Shown one piece after another: positions 15,322 through 25,251 of a DNA stretch of 64,000 nucleotides. The stretch is from positions 1,922,001 to 1,986,000 of the forward strand of contig NZ_AP022596.1 of assembly GCF_010731895.1 (NCBI RefSeq). The letters are read 5' to 3'. This DNA is from Mycolicibacterium helvum. GTDB taxonomy: Bacteria; Actinomycetota; Actinomycetes; Mycobacteriales; Mycobacteriaceae. The number at the start of each line of letters is the position of its first letter. Position 1 is the first letter of the stretch. The notes under the pieces are model-generated. The model ran no database searches. It was not told where the DNA came from and saw only the letters and a list, made by a program, of their open reading frames with translations. The translations under genes and the position numbers were made by a program.

Positions 15322-15340
15322 TAAGGGTAGCCTTACCATA
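15322..15340. promoter_or_regulatory. IdeR box in front of mbtL
   Basis: TAAGGGTAGCCTTACCATA matches the IdeR consensus at 13 of 19 positions and is itself nearly palindromic (GGTAAGG...CCTTACC). It lies 24 bp before the mbtL start and about 90 bp before the divergent TIM-barrel gene. Confidence 0.78.
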
Positions 15341-15364
15341 TCTCATGACGTACTGTTCCGAGCC

Positions 15365-15640
15365 ATGGACTCATCGATGATCAGTGGCGAGCTTGCGAGC
15401 ATCTTGCGTGAAGATCTCCAGATCGACGTTTCACGGTTCACCCCGGCGTCCCACCTGATCGATGAGGTCGGACTCGATTCGGTGGCCTTCGCAGTCGGCA
15501 TGGTCGCCATCGAGGAAAAGCTCGGCGTCGCGTTGTCAGAGGAAGAGTTGCTGAACTGCAACACACTCGGCGACCTCGACACCGCGATCCGGAACAAGAA
15601 AGCTGCCGGGTCGGCGACATCGGTGGAAGCACGGGGATGA
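15365..15640 (+). CDS. mbtL: Acyl carrier protein of the mycobactin acylation pathway
   Basis: 91 residues, the usual size for MbtL. The phosphopantetheine attachment motif is EVGLDSVAF with Ser39. It carries the long acyl chain that MbtM loads, MbtN desaturates and MbtK transfers to the lysine of mycobactin. Assignment rests on the exact gene order mbtL-mbtM-mbtN with convergent mbtK, known as mbt-2 in M. tuberculosis (Rv1344-Rv1347c), and on the IdeR box upstream. The stop overlaps the mbtM start (ATGA). Confidence 0.92.
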   Translation: MDSSMISGELASILREDLQIDVSRFTPASHLIDEVGLDSVAFAVGMVAIEEKLGVALSEEELLNCNTLGDLDTAIRNKKAAGSATSVEARG

Positions 15641-17187
15641 ACGCGCTGGCAGCGGCACTCAGTGAGTCGATGACGTCGTCGACGACCGACCTGGTTGTCC
15701 TCGACCGCGAGACCGACACCTGGCAACGACACCCGTGGTCTGAAGTGCACACCCGCGCCCAGCAGGCCGCGGCACTGATTGACGAAACCGGCGGCGGCGC
15801 AATTGGTCTAGTCGGTGAACCGACGATCGAACTGGTCGCCGCCCTCTTCGGGGCGATGATCTCCGGCCGAAGCGTGTCCATCCTGCCGACCATGACCCGC
15901 GGCGCCGATCCGGCTCAGTGGGCGACCGCCACGCTAGGACGCTTCCATGACATCGGCGTTGGCGCGGCTTTCAGCCACGGCGCAGAACTGAACATGTTGC
16001 TCGAGGACAACTCGTCGGTGAACGTGCGCGATGTCGCCGAGATCAACCGTTATCCGGCCGGCACGGTCGTGGCCGCGAACACCGACGTCGCGGTTCTGCA
16101 GGGGACGGCCGGATCTACCGGTTATCCCCGCACCGCCATGCTGTCGCCCGACTCGGTGCTCAGCAATGCCCGCGGATTGATCCAGCGATTGGGTGTGAAC
16201 GCCGCCGGCGACACGGGCTGTTTGTGGTTACCGCTCTACCACGACATGGGGCTGACCTGCCTGGTCACCTCCGCGCTCGCGGGTATCCAGCTCTGGCTGG
16301 CACCCACTGCGGCGTTCGCGGCATCGCCGTTCCGCTGGCTGAAGTGGCTCTCCGAGAGCCGCGCCACAATCACCGCTGGCCCGAACTTCGCCTACAACCT
16401 GATCGGCAAGTACGCCAGCCGAGTCAGCGATGTCGACCTCAGCAGTGTTCGGATCGCGATCAACGGTGGCGAGCCGATCGACTGTGATGGCTTTGCCCGA
16501 TTCGCAACCGCCATGGCGCCGTTCGGGTTTCACGCGTCCGCTGCCGCGCCCGCCTACGGTCTGGCCGAGTCCGTCTGCGCGGCCACCATGCCGGCCGCCG
16601 GGACCGGACTCCTGATCGACGAAGTCGACGGCCCGACGGGCCGGCAGCGGCAGGCACTTCTCGGGCCGCCGATCGAAGGTATGGAGATCCGTAGCGTGCC
16701 GGTCGACAACGCCCCGCCCGGCATCGGGCAGATCGAGATTCGCGGAACCTCGCTGATGAGCGGCTACCTCGGCGAGGATCCGATCGATCGCGAGAGCTGG
16801 TTCCCCACAGGAGACCTCGGCTATCTGACGGATGACGGCCTGGTCGTCTGCGGGCGCGCCAAAGAGATCATCTGGATTGCCGGGCGCAACATCTTCCCCA
16901 ACGAAGTCGAACGCGTCGTCGCCGAGATTCCCGGCGTACGTGAGGGTGCGGTGGTAGCCGTAGGCACCCCGCCCGGTTCGCCGCGTCCGGGACTGGTGGT
17001 GGCCGCCGAATTCCGCGGCCGCGACGAAGCCGCTGCGCGCGCCGCGGTGACCCAACGGGTGGCCGCGGTGTGTGGTGTCGCACCGGCCACCGTCATGCTG
17101 CTGGCACCCGGGGCACTGCCCCGGACATCGTCGGGCAAGCTGCGCCGCCTGGAAGTGCAGAGCCAGCTGGAATCGGTGAATGCGTGA
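15637..17187 (+). CDS. mbtM: Fatty acyl-AMP ligase, loads acyl chain onto MbtL
   Basis: 516 residues. It has the adenylate-forming motif [15 protein letters not shown], the FAAL-type [19 protein letters not shown], the hinge region [14 protein letters not shown] and the terminal lysine loop [10 protein letters not shown]. It activates a fatty acid as acyl-AMP and transfers it to MbtL instead of CoA. Start and stop both overlap their neighbours by 4 bp, so the operon is tightly coupled. It is the equivalent of FadD33 of M. tuberculosis. Confidence 0.93.
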   Translation: MNALAAALSESMTSSTTDLVVLDRETDTWQRHPWSEVHTRAQQAAALIDETGGGAIGLVGEPTIELVAALFGAMISGRSVSILPTMTRGADPAQWATATLGRFHDIGVGAAFSHGAELNMLLEDNSSVNVRDVAEINRYPAGTVVAANTDVAVLQGTAGSTGYPRTAMLSPDSVLSNARGLIQRLGVNAAGDTGCLWLPLYHDMGLTCLVTSALAGIQLWLAPTAAFAASPFRWLKWLSESRATITAGPNFAYNLIGKYASRVSDVDLSSVRIAINGGEPIDCDGFARFATAMAPFGFHASAAAPAYGLAESVCAATMPAAGTGLLIDEVDGPTGRQRQALLGPPIEGMEIRSVPVDNAPPGIGQIEIRGTSLMSGYLGEDPIDRESWFPTGDLGYLTDDGLVVCGRAKEIIWIAGRNIFPNEVERVVAEIPGVREGAVVAVGTPPGSPRPGLVVAAEFRGRDEAAARAAVTQRVAAVCGVAPATVMLLAPGALPRTSSGKLRRLEVQSQLESVNA

Positions 17188-18332
17188 CCGAGTTCGCCGA
17201 GTTACTGGACACCACCTTCGACAGGCAGGTCGAACTCTGGACCGCGGATGCCGAAGCCAGCGAAAGGTTCCCGCGGCAGCTGATCGAGCACCTCGGCAAG
17301 TCTGGGGTGTTCCGGCACAAGTGGGGCGAGCCCACCCAGACCCATGCCGACCTCGGCAAGCTCATCGCGCTTGCATCCGCCCTCGGCGAGCTCATGTCGG
17401 CCGGCATCGCCGTCGGAGCCAGCCTGCACGACTCGGCAATCGCGATTTTGCGCCGCTTCGCAAGATCCGATTACCTGCGCGATATCTGCGAGCAGGCCAT
17501 CGACGGCGACGCCGTGCTGTGCATCGGCGCATCGGAGGAATCGGGCGGGTCGGATCTGCAGATCTGTGAAACCACAATTCGCCAACGCAACGGCGGATTC
17601 GACGTCCGCGGGACCAAGAAGTTCGTCTCGCTGTCCCCCATCGCCGATCACATCATCGTGGTCGCCCGCAGTGTCGACCACGACGCCGGGAGCCGGCACG
17701 GCAATGTCGCACTGATCGCGGTACCGACCGCGAACGTCGATGTGCAGCCGCCCTATCGCAAACTCAGTGCCGGACCGCTGGAGACCGCGGCAGTCCACAT
17801 CGACACCTGGGTACCCGAGGACGCACTCGTGGCGCGCTCCGGCACCGGGCTGGCCGCGATCAGCTGGGGTCTTGCCCACGAACGTGTCTCGGTAGCTGCA
17901 CAGGTCGCGGCGTCATGTGAGCGAGCCATCGGAATCACTCTGGCACGCATGATGACCCGCAAGCAGTTCGGTCAAACACTCTTCGAACACCAGGCGCTGC
18001 GGCTGCGGATCGCCGACCTCTCCGCGCGCGTGTCCCTGCTGTGCCACGCCCTCGACGGGTTCGCCGCGGGAGGCCGCCTCGACCTGCGTACCGCCGCGGC
18101 GTTGAAAGTCAGCGCCGCGCGACTGGGCGAGGAGGTCGCCGGGGAGTGCCTGCACATCTTCGGCGGCTCGGCATTCCTGGTCGACGAGACACCGCTGGGC
18201 CGATGGTGGCGCGACATGAAGCTGGCGCGCGTCGGCGGTGGTACCGACGAAGTGCTGTGGGAGTTGGTCGCCGCCGGGCTCAAGCCCGACTTCGACGGCT
18301 ACGCCAAGTTCGTCGGCCGCTCGAACGAATAG
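17184..18332 (+). CDS. mbtN: Acyl-ACP dehydrogenase of the mycobactin pathway
   Basis: 382 residues of the acyl-CoA dehydrogenase fold. Visible signatures are [12 protein letters not shown] in the FAD/substrate region, [21 protein letters not shown], and [21 protein letters not shown]. It introduces the double bond in the mycobactin acyl chain on MbtL. The GTG start at 17184 overlaps the mbtM stop (GTGA); open codons upstream lie inside mbtM and were rejected. Its last 34 bp overlap the 3' end of convergent mbtK. It is the equivalent of FadE14 of M. tuberculosis. Confidence 0.92.
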   Translation: MTEFAELLDTTFDRQVELWTADAEASERFPRQLIEHLGKSGVFRHKWGEPTQTHADLGKLIALASALGELMSAGIAVGASLHDSAIAILRRFARSDYLRDICEQAIDGDAVLCIGASEESGGSDLQICETTIRQRNGGFDVRGTKKFVSLSPIADHIIVVARSVDHDAGSRHGNVALIAVPTANVDVQPPYRKLSAGPLETAAVHIDTWVPEDALVARSGTGLAAISWGLAHERVSVAAQVAASCERAIGITLARMMTRKQFGQTLFEHQALRLRIADLSARVSLLCHALDGFAAGGRLDLRTAAALKVSAARLGEEVAGECLHIFGGSAFLVDETPLGRWWRDMKLARVGGGTDEVLWELVAAGLKPDFDGYAKFVGRSNE

Positions 18333-18898
18333 AGCGCCATCCGCCGGTTCGACATGTCGTGCTCGCCGAGGAACTGGCAGCCGACGAATTCGCACAGCCG
18401 CCGCGCGGACGTGTTGCGATGGTCGGGGTCGAACATCACACGGCGACAGCGCGGTTCGATGGCGAACAGGCTGGCGATGATGCGCGGCAGCAAGCGGGGC
18501 GCCAAACCCCGGTTGACAACCCCCACGTCGGCGATCGCGGCGTGCAGCCCGAGGTCCCATGGGTCGACGTCATAGCGAGGAGCGATCGAATCCTTTGCAG
18601 CCCGATAGATCTCGAGATACGCACCGTCAACACCGTTGAGGCTGGCGATGAGTGGCAGCGAATAGGAGCCGCCGAGTTGAGCCAGGAGATGGTTGCGCCA
18701 GCGCTCGACCGGCCAGTCGTATTCCCATGCCTGCGCCAGGTGCGGCCGGTTCATCCACTCGGCGACCATCGCGGCATCGGACTCGGTCGCGGCCCGCAGC
18801 GCGTACGGCGGATCGACGCTCGGAACCGGGGGCGCCGGCACCGCCGCCACCTCATCGGACAGGTCGGTCAGCGCGCGGGCAAGAACAAGCTCGGTCAT
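18299..18898 (-). CDS. mbtK: Mycobactin lysine N-acyltransferase (GNAT fold)
   Basis: 199 residues, the length of MbtK. The GNAT core includes [23 protein letters not shown] (His119), and [29 protein letters not shown], which resemble the IucB/MbtK siderophore acyltransferases. It moves the long acyl chain from MbtL to the epsilon-amino group of lysine. The ATG at 18898 begins the family-like N-terminus [10 protein letters not shown]. The gene converges on mbtN with a 34-bp overlap, as in the M. tuberculosis pair. Confidence 0.92.
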   Translation of the reverse strand: MTELVLARALTDLSDEVAAVPAPPVPSVDPPYALRAATESDAAMVAEWMNRPHLAQAWEYDWPVERWRNHLLAQLGGSYSLPLIASLNGVDGAYLEIYRAAKDSIAPRYDVDPWDLGLHAAIADVGVVNRGLAPRLLPRIIASLFAIEPRCRRVMFDPDHRNTSARRLCEFVGCQFLGEHDMSNRRMALYSFERPTNLA

Positions 18899-18982
18899 CG
18901 TTGGGGAGCGTAGCGCAGGGACCCGCGGCAGCGGTGAGTCCGATCCCCGACATCGCGACCGCGGGTGCGGTTGAATGAACCG

Positions 18983-19426
18983 GTGGCCGAGATTCGCCGC
19001 ACGCGCGCGGTAGCGGCCGAGCCGCAGGCAATTTGGAATGTCCTGGCAGACTTCGGGGCCATCAGCGGGTGGTCCGACAAGGTGGACCATTCCTGTTTGT
19101 TGAGCCCCAAGGCACAAGACCTGGGTGTCTCCACCACCCGGCGCGTTCAGGTCGGCCGGAACACTCTCGTCGAGCGGATCACCGAGTTCGACCCGCCGAG
19201 CACGCTGGCCTATGACGTCGAAGGCTTTCCCCGTTGGTTGCGGGTGAACAATCGCTGGACACTCACACCGTCGGCCAGCGCAACTGCAGTCTCGCTGGTC
19301 AGCACCATCACGGTCGCCGGCCCGCTGGGACGGATCGTCGAAGGTGTCGTGACCCCCGCCTGCGTCAAGACGCTCGACGGACTGCTCACCGGACTGGCGA
19401 GAAAATTGGAGGGCCACCGTGTCTGA
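18983..19426 (+). CDS. SRPBCC (START-like) family protein
   Basis: About 147 residues with the SRPBCC layout: [24 protein letters not shown] at the start, a central beta-rich part ([20 protein letters not shown]) and a C-terminal helix ([27 protein letters not shown]). The fold binds hydrophobic ligands in a cavity. GTG codons at 18983 and 18965 are both possible starts; the first fits the domain better. Its stop overlaps the sulfatase start by 8 bp, so the two are co-translated. Ligand unknown. Confidence 0.75.
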   Translation: MAEIRRTRAVAAEPQAIWNVLADFGAISGWSDKVDHSCLLSPKAQDLGVSTTRRVQVGRNTLVERITEFDPPSTLAYDVEGFPRWLRVNNRWTLTPSASATAVSLVSTITVAGPLGRIVEGVVTPACVKTLDGLLTGLARKLEGHRV

Positions 19427-21188
19427 AGTGTCTGACCGCCCCGACATCATCATCGTGATGACCGACGAGGAGCGTGCCACCCCTCCCTACGAATCGGGCG
19501 ACGTCCTCGCCTGGCGGCGGCGGGCATTGACCGGCCGGCGGTGGTTCGACGAGCACGGGGTCAGCTTCGGCCGCCACTACACCGGCTCGTTGGCCTGCGT
19601 ACCGAGCCGGCCGACGATCTTCACCGGGCAGTATCCCGACCTGCACGGCGTCACCCAGACCGACGGCATCGGGAAGTCCTTCGACGATTCACGGATGCGG
19701 TGGCTGCGGCGCGGAGAAGTTCCGACCCTAGGCAATTGGTTTCGCGCCGCGGGCTACGACACCCACTACGACGGTAAGTGGCACATTTCCCACGCCGATC
19801 TGACCGACCCAGCGACCGGCCGGCCGCTGGCGACCAATAACGACGACGGTGTCGTCGACCCCGTCGCGGTCCAGCGTTATCTGGACGCCGACCCGCTGGA
19901 GCCGTTTGGTTTCTCCGGCTGGGTCGGTCCCGAACCGCACGGAGCCGGACTGGCCAACAGCGGATTCCGTCGCGATCCCCTGATTGCCGATCGGGTGGTG
20001 GCCTGGCTGCAGGACCGCTACGCTCGCAGACGCGCCGGTGACGCCGCCGCACTGCGACCGTTCCTGCTCGTCGCGAGCTTCGTCAACCCGCACGACATCG
20101 TGCTGTTTCCGACCTGGGCGGCCCGAAGTCCGCTGTCGCTCTCGCCGTTGGATCCCCCGCCGGTGCCCGCGGCGCCCACCGCAACCGAAGACTTGCGGAC
20201 TAAACCGGCCGCGCAGATCGCCTTCCGTGAGGCCTACTATTCCGGGTACGGTCCAGCGCCGGCGATCCAACAGGTGTACGACCGCGGCGCACAGCGCTAT
20301 CGCGACCTCTACTACCGGCTGCACGCCGAAGTGGACGGACCGATCGACCGAGTGCGCCGTGCGGTGACCGAGGGCGGATCGGCTGATGCCGTGCTGGTGC
20401 GCACCGCCGACCATGGCGATCTGCTCGGCGCCCACGGTGGACTGCATCAAAAGTGGTTCAACCTCTACGACGAAGCAACACGGGTGCCGTTCGTGATCGC
20501 GCGGGTCGGTACGCGTGCGACCCAGCCGCGCCTGGTCAGCGCACCGACCTCCCACGTGGATCTGGTTCCGACCTTGCTCGGCGCCGCCGGCATCGACGTA
20601 GCCGCCGTTGCCGCAACACTTTCCGAGTCGTTCTCGGAAGTGCATCTCTTGCCGGGCCGCGACCTGATGCCGATCGTCGACGGGGCACCCGATGACGAAC
20701 GCCGCGCCGTGTACATCATGACCCGCGACAACATGCTCGAAGGTGACACAGGAGCCTCCGGTCTGGCGCGGCGACTCAAACAGACCGTGAATCCGCCTGC
20801 ACCGCTGCGCATCCGGATTCCGGCTAATACTGCGGCGAACTTCGAGGGGCTCGTCACCCGGGTAGACGATCACCTGTGGAAGCTCGTGCGTTCATTCGAC
20901 GACCCCGGCACCTGGACCGAACCCGGGGTTCGGCACCTGGCCGCCAATGGCCTGGGCGGACAGACCTACCGAACCAGCCCGCTCGACGATCAGTGGGAGC
21001 TCTACGACCTGACCGACGATCCGATCGAAGCGGTCAATCGATGGACCGACCCGGAGTTGCACGACGTGAGGGCGCAGCTGCGGACGCAGCTCAAACAAGT
21101 ACGCGCGGACGCGGTGCCCGAACGAAACAACCCGTGGCCGTATGCCTCGCGGCGGCCGCCGCCAGCGCGGCGCCGGTTATTCCCTTAG
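19419..21188 (+). CDS. Sulfatase / phosphonate-hydrolase family arylsulfatase-type enzyme
   Basis: 589 residues. The formylglycine motif CVPSR begins at Cys60, the residue oxidised by a formylglycine-generating enzyme. Metal ligands are seen in [10 protein letters not shown] near the N-terminus and [12 protein letters not shown] in the middle. No signal peptide is visible, suggesting a cytoplasmic enzyme. The GTG start has GGAGGG upstream. It probably cleaves a sulfate (or phosphate/phosphonate) ester of an organic compound together with the START-like partner. Its 3' end overlaps the convergent P450 gene by 4 bp. Confidence 0.87.
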   Translation: MSEVSDRPDIIIVMTDEERATPPYESGDVLAWRRRALTGRRWFDEHGVSFGRHYTGSLACVPSRPTIFTGQYPDLHGVTQTDGIGKSFDDSRMRWLRRGEVPTLGNWFRAAGYDTHYDGKWHISHADLTDPATGRPLATNNDDGVVDPVAVQRYLDADPLEPFGFSGWVGPEPHGAGLANSGFRRDPLIADRVVAWLQDRYARRRAGDAAALRPFLLVASFVNPHDIVLFPTWAARSPLSLSPLDPPPVPAAPTATEDLRTKPAAQIAFREAYYSGYGPAPAIQQVYDRGAQRYRDLYYRLHAEVDGPIDRVRRAVTEGGSADAVLVRTADHGDLLGAHGGLHQKWFNLYDEATRVPFVIARVGTRATQPRLVSAPTSHVDLVPTLLGAAGIDVAAVAATLSESFSEVHLLPGRDLMPIVDGAPDDERRAVYIMTRDNMLEGDTGASGLARRLKQTVNPPAPLRIRIPANTAANFEGLVTRVDDHLWKLVRSFDDPGTWTEPGVRHLAANGLGGQTYRTSPLDDQWELYDLTDDPIEAVNRWTDPELHDVRAQLRTQLKQVRADAVPERNNPWPYASRRPPPARRRLFP

Positions 21189-22369
21189 GCTGCAATCAGT
21201 TTCAGTGGCAGCCGGTCGTGCCGGCGAATGATGTTGTTCATCGCCCATACGGGTGGACCGAGCTGGTCGATCCGGGAAACGCGCGCTACCAGCGCGCGTA
21301 GCATCGCCGCCGTCTCCAGCCTGGCCAGACCCTGCCCGGCACAGGCATGGGCGCCCTGACCGAACCCGATGTGACGTCCGGCATCACGGGTGATGTCGAA
21401 TACCTCGGGTTGGTTCCACTCGCGCTCGTCGCGGTTGGCTGATGCATACAACACCAACACCCGCGCGCCGGCGGGCAGGACCATCCCCGCGATGCCGGTG
21501 TCCTCGCGGGTCTGGCGGGCAAACGCGCGTAGTGGTGTCTCATAGCGGATCACCTCGTTGATGGCGTTGGGGATCCGGTGTGGTTCGGCCCTGAGCAACT
21601 GCCACTGATCGTGGTGCGCGGCGAACAGGTGTAGCGCATTGGAGATCGCGCTAATCGTGGTATCCAATGACGGTGCGATGTAGTCGACCAGCAGCGGCGG
21701 ACATTCCTCAAGCGCCAGGTTGCCTTCGTCCGCGGCGGCCAGCAGTTCATGCGCCATGCTGCCGTCGAGCACCGTACGCCGGCGAACGACGCGACGGGCG
21801 AACCGCAACATTTGCGCCGTCCCGACGACCGACCTGACCGCCTGCCTGTTCAGCGGGCCGAGTGCATCGAAAGTCGCTCCGGCCCAGTCGATCAGGTGTC
21901 GCCGTTGGTCACGGGGCCAACCCACCAGATCCGGTACGACAGCCAGCGGAAGCGCCGAGGCCAACTCCACGCCGTCGATCTCGCCGCGAGCCACCGCGGC
22001 GTCGACGACCTCCTCGGCAAGCCGGTCGACAGTGTCGGCGATGGACCGCAGCGCACGGGGTAACAACCGGTGCGCCACCAGTTTGCGGCGCCGCTCATGT
22101 TCGGCACCGTCGCTGTTGAGCGTGGTGCCTCGGGAAAACCGGTTACTGATCCGGTTGAGCGCAACTCCGTTGCCAGAGATGAATGCCGCGTCGTCGCGTA
22201 ACACGGCTTTGCACTCGGCGTAGCGAGGCAGCGCGTAGACGCGCTGGCGGGGCAGCCACACGACCGGCCCGATCTGGCGCAGCCGTCGATAGTGCGGGTA
22301 GGGATCGCTGATCGCACTGCGGGCATAGATATCGGCTCGATATTCCGCGGCATCGCGAAGCTGGCGCAT
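21185..22369 (-). CDS. Cytochrome P450
   Basis: 394 residues. The heme-binding motif is FGQGAHACAGQGLAR, the K-helix ExxR is in NEVIRYETPLR, and the I-helix oxygen-activation segment is APSLDTTISA. The last departs from the common AGxDTT by having Pro-Ser in place of Ala-Gly. The ATG at 22369 has GAGGGG upstream; longer starts would overlap the operator region. It is divergent from the VOC/FAH genes and shares the TetR-type operator at 22403-22422, so it may belong to the same catabolic regulon. Substrate unknown. Confidence 0.87.
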   Translation of the reverse strand: MRQLRDAAEYRADIYARSAISDPYPHYRRLRQIGPVVWLPRQRVYALPRYAECKAVLRDDAAFISGNGVALNRISNRFSRGTTLNSDGAEHERRRKLVAHRLLPRALRSIADTVDRLAEEVVDAAVARGEIDGVELASALPLAVVPDLVGWPRDQRRHLIDWAGATFDALGPLNRQAVRSVVGTAQMLRFARRVVRRRTVLDGSMAHELLAAADEGNLALEECPPLLVDYIAPSLDTTISAISNALHLFAAHHDQWQLLRAEPHRIPNAINEVIRYETPLRAFARQTREDTGIAGMVLPAGARVLVLYASANRDEREWNQPEVFDITRDAGRHIGFGQGAHACAGQGLARLETAAMLRALVARVSRIDQLGPPVWAMNNIIRRHDRLPLKLIAA

Positions 22370-22402
22370 TCGTCCGCCCCTCACCTTGACTGAGCATTCC
22401 GT

Positions 22403-22422
22403 CGTATGTGACGATTTCGTCA
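22403..22422. promoter_or_regulatory. TetR-type operator, copy 1
   Basis: CGTATGTGACGATTTCGTCA contains the 14-bp palindrome TGACGA-TT-TCGTCA. The same 20 bp occur at 25212-25231 in front of the flavin monooxygenase. The position between the divergent P450 and VOC genes fits a repressor site. Confidence 0.75.
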
Positions 22423-22444
22423 TACAGTAACTCGGGAGGTTGCG

Positions 22445-23563
22445 GTGGGCAATAGCGCTGACGTGCACAGCGACCAGGGCGCGCTGCGCGGTGAACATCC
22501 GGGCCGGTCGCGTAACCCGGTCATCAAGGTCCTCGACCTGGCCTGGTTGGAGTTCGAGAAGCCCGACCTTGCCGCCGCCGAAACCTTTGCGCAGGCATTC
22601 GGCTTTCAGCCGGTCGCCCGCACGGCCGACGAACTGCAGTTACGCGGTGCAGACGCCGGGGCCCCGTGCGTTCTCATCCGCCGGGGAGCGCAGACCCGGT
22701 TCTGCGGGATCGCGTTCAAGGCCCACGACGACGTCGATGTCCACACACTCGCCGAGGCGAACGGCGCCCGGGCAAAGGCCCTGCCGGAATCACTCGGCGG
22801 GCTGTCGGTTCAGCTCACCGATCCCGGCGGTATCCCGGTGAAGGTCGTGGCCGGATTGAACGAACTCCCCGAACTGCCCGCCCAACGCCCGCATGTCTTC
22901 AACGTCGGCCGACAACCCACCCGCGTCAACGCCACCCAGCGGCCGCCGCGAGCGCCCGCGGTTGTCCAGCGACTCGGCCATGTCGTCATGCAGTCGACGA
23001 AATACCTCGAAGCGCTGAATTGGTATCTCGACAACCTCGGGCTCATCGTCAGCGACTTCCTCTACTTCCCGGGCCAGCGCGGTCGCGGACCCACCATGAG
23101 CTTCATCCGCTGTGACCGCGGTTCCGTCCCCGCCGATCACCACACGCTGGCCCTGGCACTGGGCCCGGCGAACCGCTACGTACATTCGGCGTATCAGGTC
23201 GGCGATCTCGATGCGCTGGCCGCGGGTGGCGAATATCTCGGCGCACAGGGCTATTTCCGATCGTGGGGCATCGGCAGACACATCCAGGGCAGCCAGTTGT
23301 TCGACTACTGGCGAGACCCGGACGGATTCCTCGTCGAGCACTACGCCGACGGTGACGTGTTCGACAGCACCCTTGAGCCGGGCTGGGCACCGTTCACCGC
23401 GTCCGGCCTCGCCCAGTGGGGGCCGCCGGCCACCGCGGACTTCCTCGGGACCAGTCCCAAACACGCACGCCACGAGGTGGTCTCGATGATCACCGGCCTG
23501 CGCGAGAAGAACGAGTTCGACATCAAACGCCTTATCGGCTTGCTGAAAGTTGCCACCTCATGA
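22445..23563 (+). CDS. Two-domain VOC protein, extradiol dioxygenase-like
   Basis: 372 residues. Two vicinal-oxygen-chelate domains are seen, about 25-150 and 178-320. The second has the expected metal-ligand positions in RLGHVVMQS, in the HIQGSQLFDYWRDPDG segment, and in LVEHYADGD. Extradiol dioxygenases use Fe(II) to cleave catechol rings. The GTG start has GGGAGG 5 bp upstream. It is followed by an FAH-family hydrolase with an ATGA overlap, and lies downstream of the operator at 22403. A ring-cleavage role is inferred from the hydroxylase and FAH partners. Confidence 0.8.
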   Translation: MGNSADVHSDQGALRGEHPGRSRNPVIKVLDLAWLEFEKPDLAAAETFAQAFGFQPVARTADELQLRGADAGAPCVLIRRGAQTRFCGIAFKAHDDVDVHTLAEANGARAKALPESLGGLSVQLTDPGGIPVKVVAGLNELPELPAQRPHVFNVGRQPTRVNATQRPPRAPAVVQRLGHVVMQSTKYLEALNWYLDNLGLIVSDFLYFPGQRGRGPTMSFIRCDRGSVPADHHTLALALGPANRYVHSAYQVGDLDALAAGGEYLGAQGYFRSWGIGRHIQGSQLFDYWRDPDGFLVEHYADGDVFDSTLEPGWAPFTASGLAQWGPPATADFLGTSPKHARHEVVSMITGLREKNEFDIKRLIGLLKVATS

Positions 23564-24498
23564 GCATTTCCATCCTCCGCACCGCAGACGCATGGTGGGC
23601 TGCCGCCCCCGCAGGCGCCGTCAGGATCGCCACATCGGCGCGCACTACCGCAGAGCTGCTGGCCGACCGCCCGGCCATCGATGCGGCCGCGCACGGCACC
23701 GACACTGTCGACATCAAAGAACTCGACCTGCGCTCACCGGTGACCACACCGTGCCGGGTGGTGGCCCAGATGACGAACTTCACCTCGCACGTCCGCGACT
23801 CCGGCATGGACCCGAAGACCGTTCCGCTGACCTTCTTCCGCAAATCGTCGGCATCCATCAGCGGGCCGTTCGCACCGGTGCGAAAGCCTGCACACGTCAA
23901 GTTCCTCGACTACGAGGTGGAGATCGGGCTCGTCATTGGCCGTGACATGCCAGTCGGCACAACGGTTTCCGCGGAAACGCTCAGCGATTACGTCGCGGGC
24001 CTGGTGGTGACCAACGACGTGTCGGCACGCGACATCCAGCTGCCACAGACCCAGTTCTACGAGGCCAAGTCGTATCCGACCTTCACCCCGGTCGGACCAG
24101 CCTTGGTGTTGATCGATGCCGGCGAGCTCACCCGGTTCGACGAGCTGCGGCTGCGGTTGACCGTCAACGGCGAGGAACGCCAGAACACCCTGGTCGGCGG
24201 GGACATGCTCTACCGCCCGCTGGAGGCACTCCAATCGCTATGCCGTTTCCAGGATCTCGCGGCCGGCGACCTGATCCTGACCGGGACACCCGCGGGCACG
24301 GCGCTCAGCGCACCCCCGAAACCCATCGAGATCATCGGTTCGCTGTTGCCGCCGGCGATCAAGTGGAAGGCGTTCTTCAAGCGCCAGGCCACCAACCCGA
24401 AGTACCTGCACGATGGCGATGTGATTGAGGCAACGGTGCGCACCGACGACGGTGCCATCGACCTCGGCACCCAGCGGATGACGGTGACCTACTCCTGA
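23560..24498 (+). CDS. Fumarylacetoacetate hydrolase family protein
   Basis: 312 residues. The FAH core is visible as FLDYEVEIGLVIGRD, YVAGLVVTNDVSARDIQ, AKSYPTFTPVGPALV and DLILTGTPAGTALS; the acidic metal ligands are in DYEVEIG and NDVSARD. Members cleave C-C bonds in, or hydrate or decarboxylate, products of aromatic ring cleavage. It is translationally coupled to the VOC gene. Its end overlaps the convergent TetR gene by 10 bp. Confidence 0.87.
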   Translation: MSISILRTADAWWAAAPAGAVRIATSARTTAELLADRPAIDAAAHGTDTVDIKELDLRSPVTTPCRVVAQMTNFTSHVRDSGMDPKTVPLTFFRKSSASISGPFAPVRKPAHVKFLDYEVEIGLVIGRDMPVGTTVSAETLSDYVAGLVVTNDVSARDIQLPQTQFYEAKSYPTFTPVGPALVLIDAGELTRFDELRLRLTVNGEERQNTLVGGDMLYRPLEALQSLCRFQDLAAGDLILTGTPAGTALSAPPKPIEIIGSLLPPAIKWKAFFKRQATNPKYLHDGDVIEATVRTDDGAIDLGTQRMTVTYS

Positions 24499-25124
24499 AA
24501 AGTCACGGCCGGCAACGGCAATGTGCAGACTTCGTGAGCATCCTGGGCCGACATGCCGAACAGCCGCAGGACGTCCTGGGTGACGGCGTCGGCCGTGGCA
24601 CCGGCATCCCGGTCGGGACGCACCTGCAGCAGATACCCCAGACCCAGCAGCGCGCCGGCGGCCACCGAAAGGGTCAACTCCGGATCCTCGACATGGAAGC
24701 GCCCGGCGGCGACGGCGGCCTTGATGTCGCGCATGGCCCGCGGAGCCAGGCCACGATCCGAGGACAGCAGCGCCCCCCAGTTATCCAACAGGATCCGGCT
24801 CTCCTGTGGGCGCTCCCGGAAGAACCGTCCAGACAGCCGAAAACTGCACGCGAACACGGCAGCCGGGTCCTCGATATCGGCCGTGAGCTGATCCAACACG
24901 GCGCCGTGCTGGTCGAGCACATCACCCACCGCGGCCTCGAACAGCTCCTCTTTGCTCTCGAAGTGGTTGTAGAACGACCCCATTCCGACGTCGGCGGCCT
25001 GGGTGATCTCCAGAACCGGCACGTTGTGCCTGCCCGCGGCGATCATCGACTGAGCGGCCTTGATCAACGCCATCCGAGTCCGCTGCTTGCGGCGCTCCAG
25101 CCGGTTGATCGGCACTTCGGTCAC
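24489..25124 (-). CDS. TetR-family transcriptional regulator of the ring-cleavage cassette
   Basis: 211 residues from the GTG at 25124, which has GGGGGA upstream. A second GTG at 25169 would add 15 residues. The N-terminal helix-turn-helix is RTRMALIKAAQSMIAAGR...LEITQAADVGMGSFYNHFESKEELFEAAVGDVL; the remainder is a ligand-binding helical domain. It is embedded between the FAH gene and the flavin monooxygenase. Near-identical palindromes lie upstream of both plus-strand units and at its own promoter, so it most likely represses all of them plus itself. Confidence 0.88.
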   Translation of the reverse strand: MTEVPINRLERRKQRTRMALIKAAQSMIAAGRHNVPVLEITQAADVGMGSFYNHFESKEELFEAAVGDVLDQHGAVLDQLTADIEDPAAVFACSFRLSGRFFRERPQESRILLDNWGALLSSDRGLAPRAMRDIKAAVAAGRFHVEDPELTLSVAAGALLGLGYLLQVRPDRDAGATADAVTQDVLRLFGMSAQDAHEVCTLPLPAVTFQE

Positions 25125-25172
25125 GGGTCCCCCAACGTCAGGTGTTAGGCGGATACTACCGGTTCTCACTTC

Positions 25173-25190
25173 TGATGATTTCCTCAGTTA
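25173..25190. promoter_or_regulatory. TetR-type operator, degenerate copy 3 (autoregulation)
   Basis: TGATGATTTCCTCAGTTA differs at two positions from TGACGATTTCGTCAGTTA at 25218-25235. It lies just upstream of the tetR start region and about 45 bp from copy 2. Confidence 0.55.
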
Positions 25191-25211
25191 AGGGTTGACC
25201 ATAAGTGTCGG

Positions 25212-25231
25212 CGTATGTGACGATTTCGTCA
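25212..25231. promoter_or_regulatory. TetR-type operator, copy 2
   Basis: The 20 bp are identical to those at 22403-22422. The site is 21 bp upstream of the flavin monooxygenase ATG, so repressor bound here would overlap the promoter or leader. Confidence 0.75.
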
Positions 25232-25251
25232 GTTACTTGGAAAGGGTCGCT

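Noticed and set aside
15232..15346. Extended N-terminus for the TIM-barrel gene starting at 15346.
   Set aside because: It would translate through the IdeR box and adds non-conserved residues; the ATG at 15229 has GAGGAG upstream.
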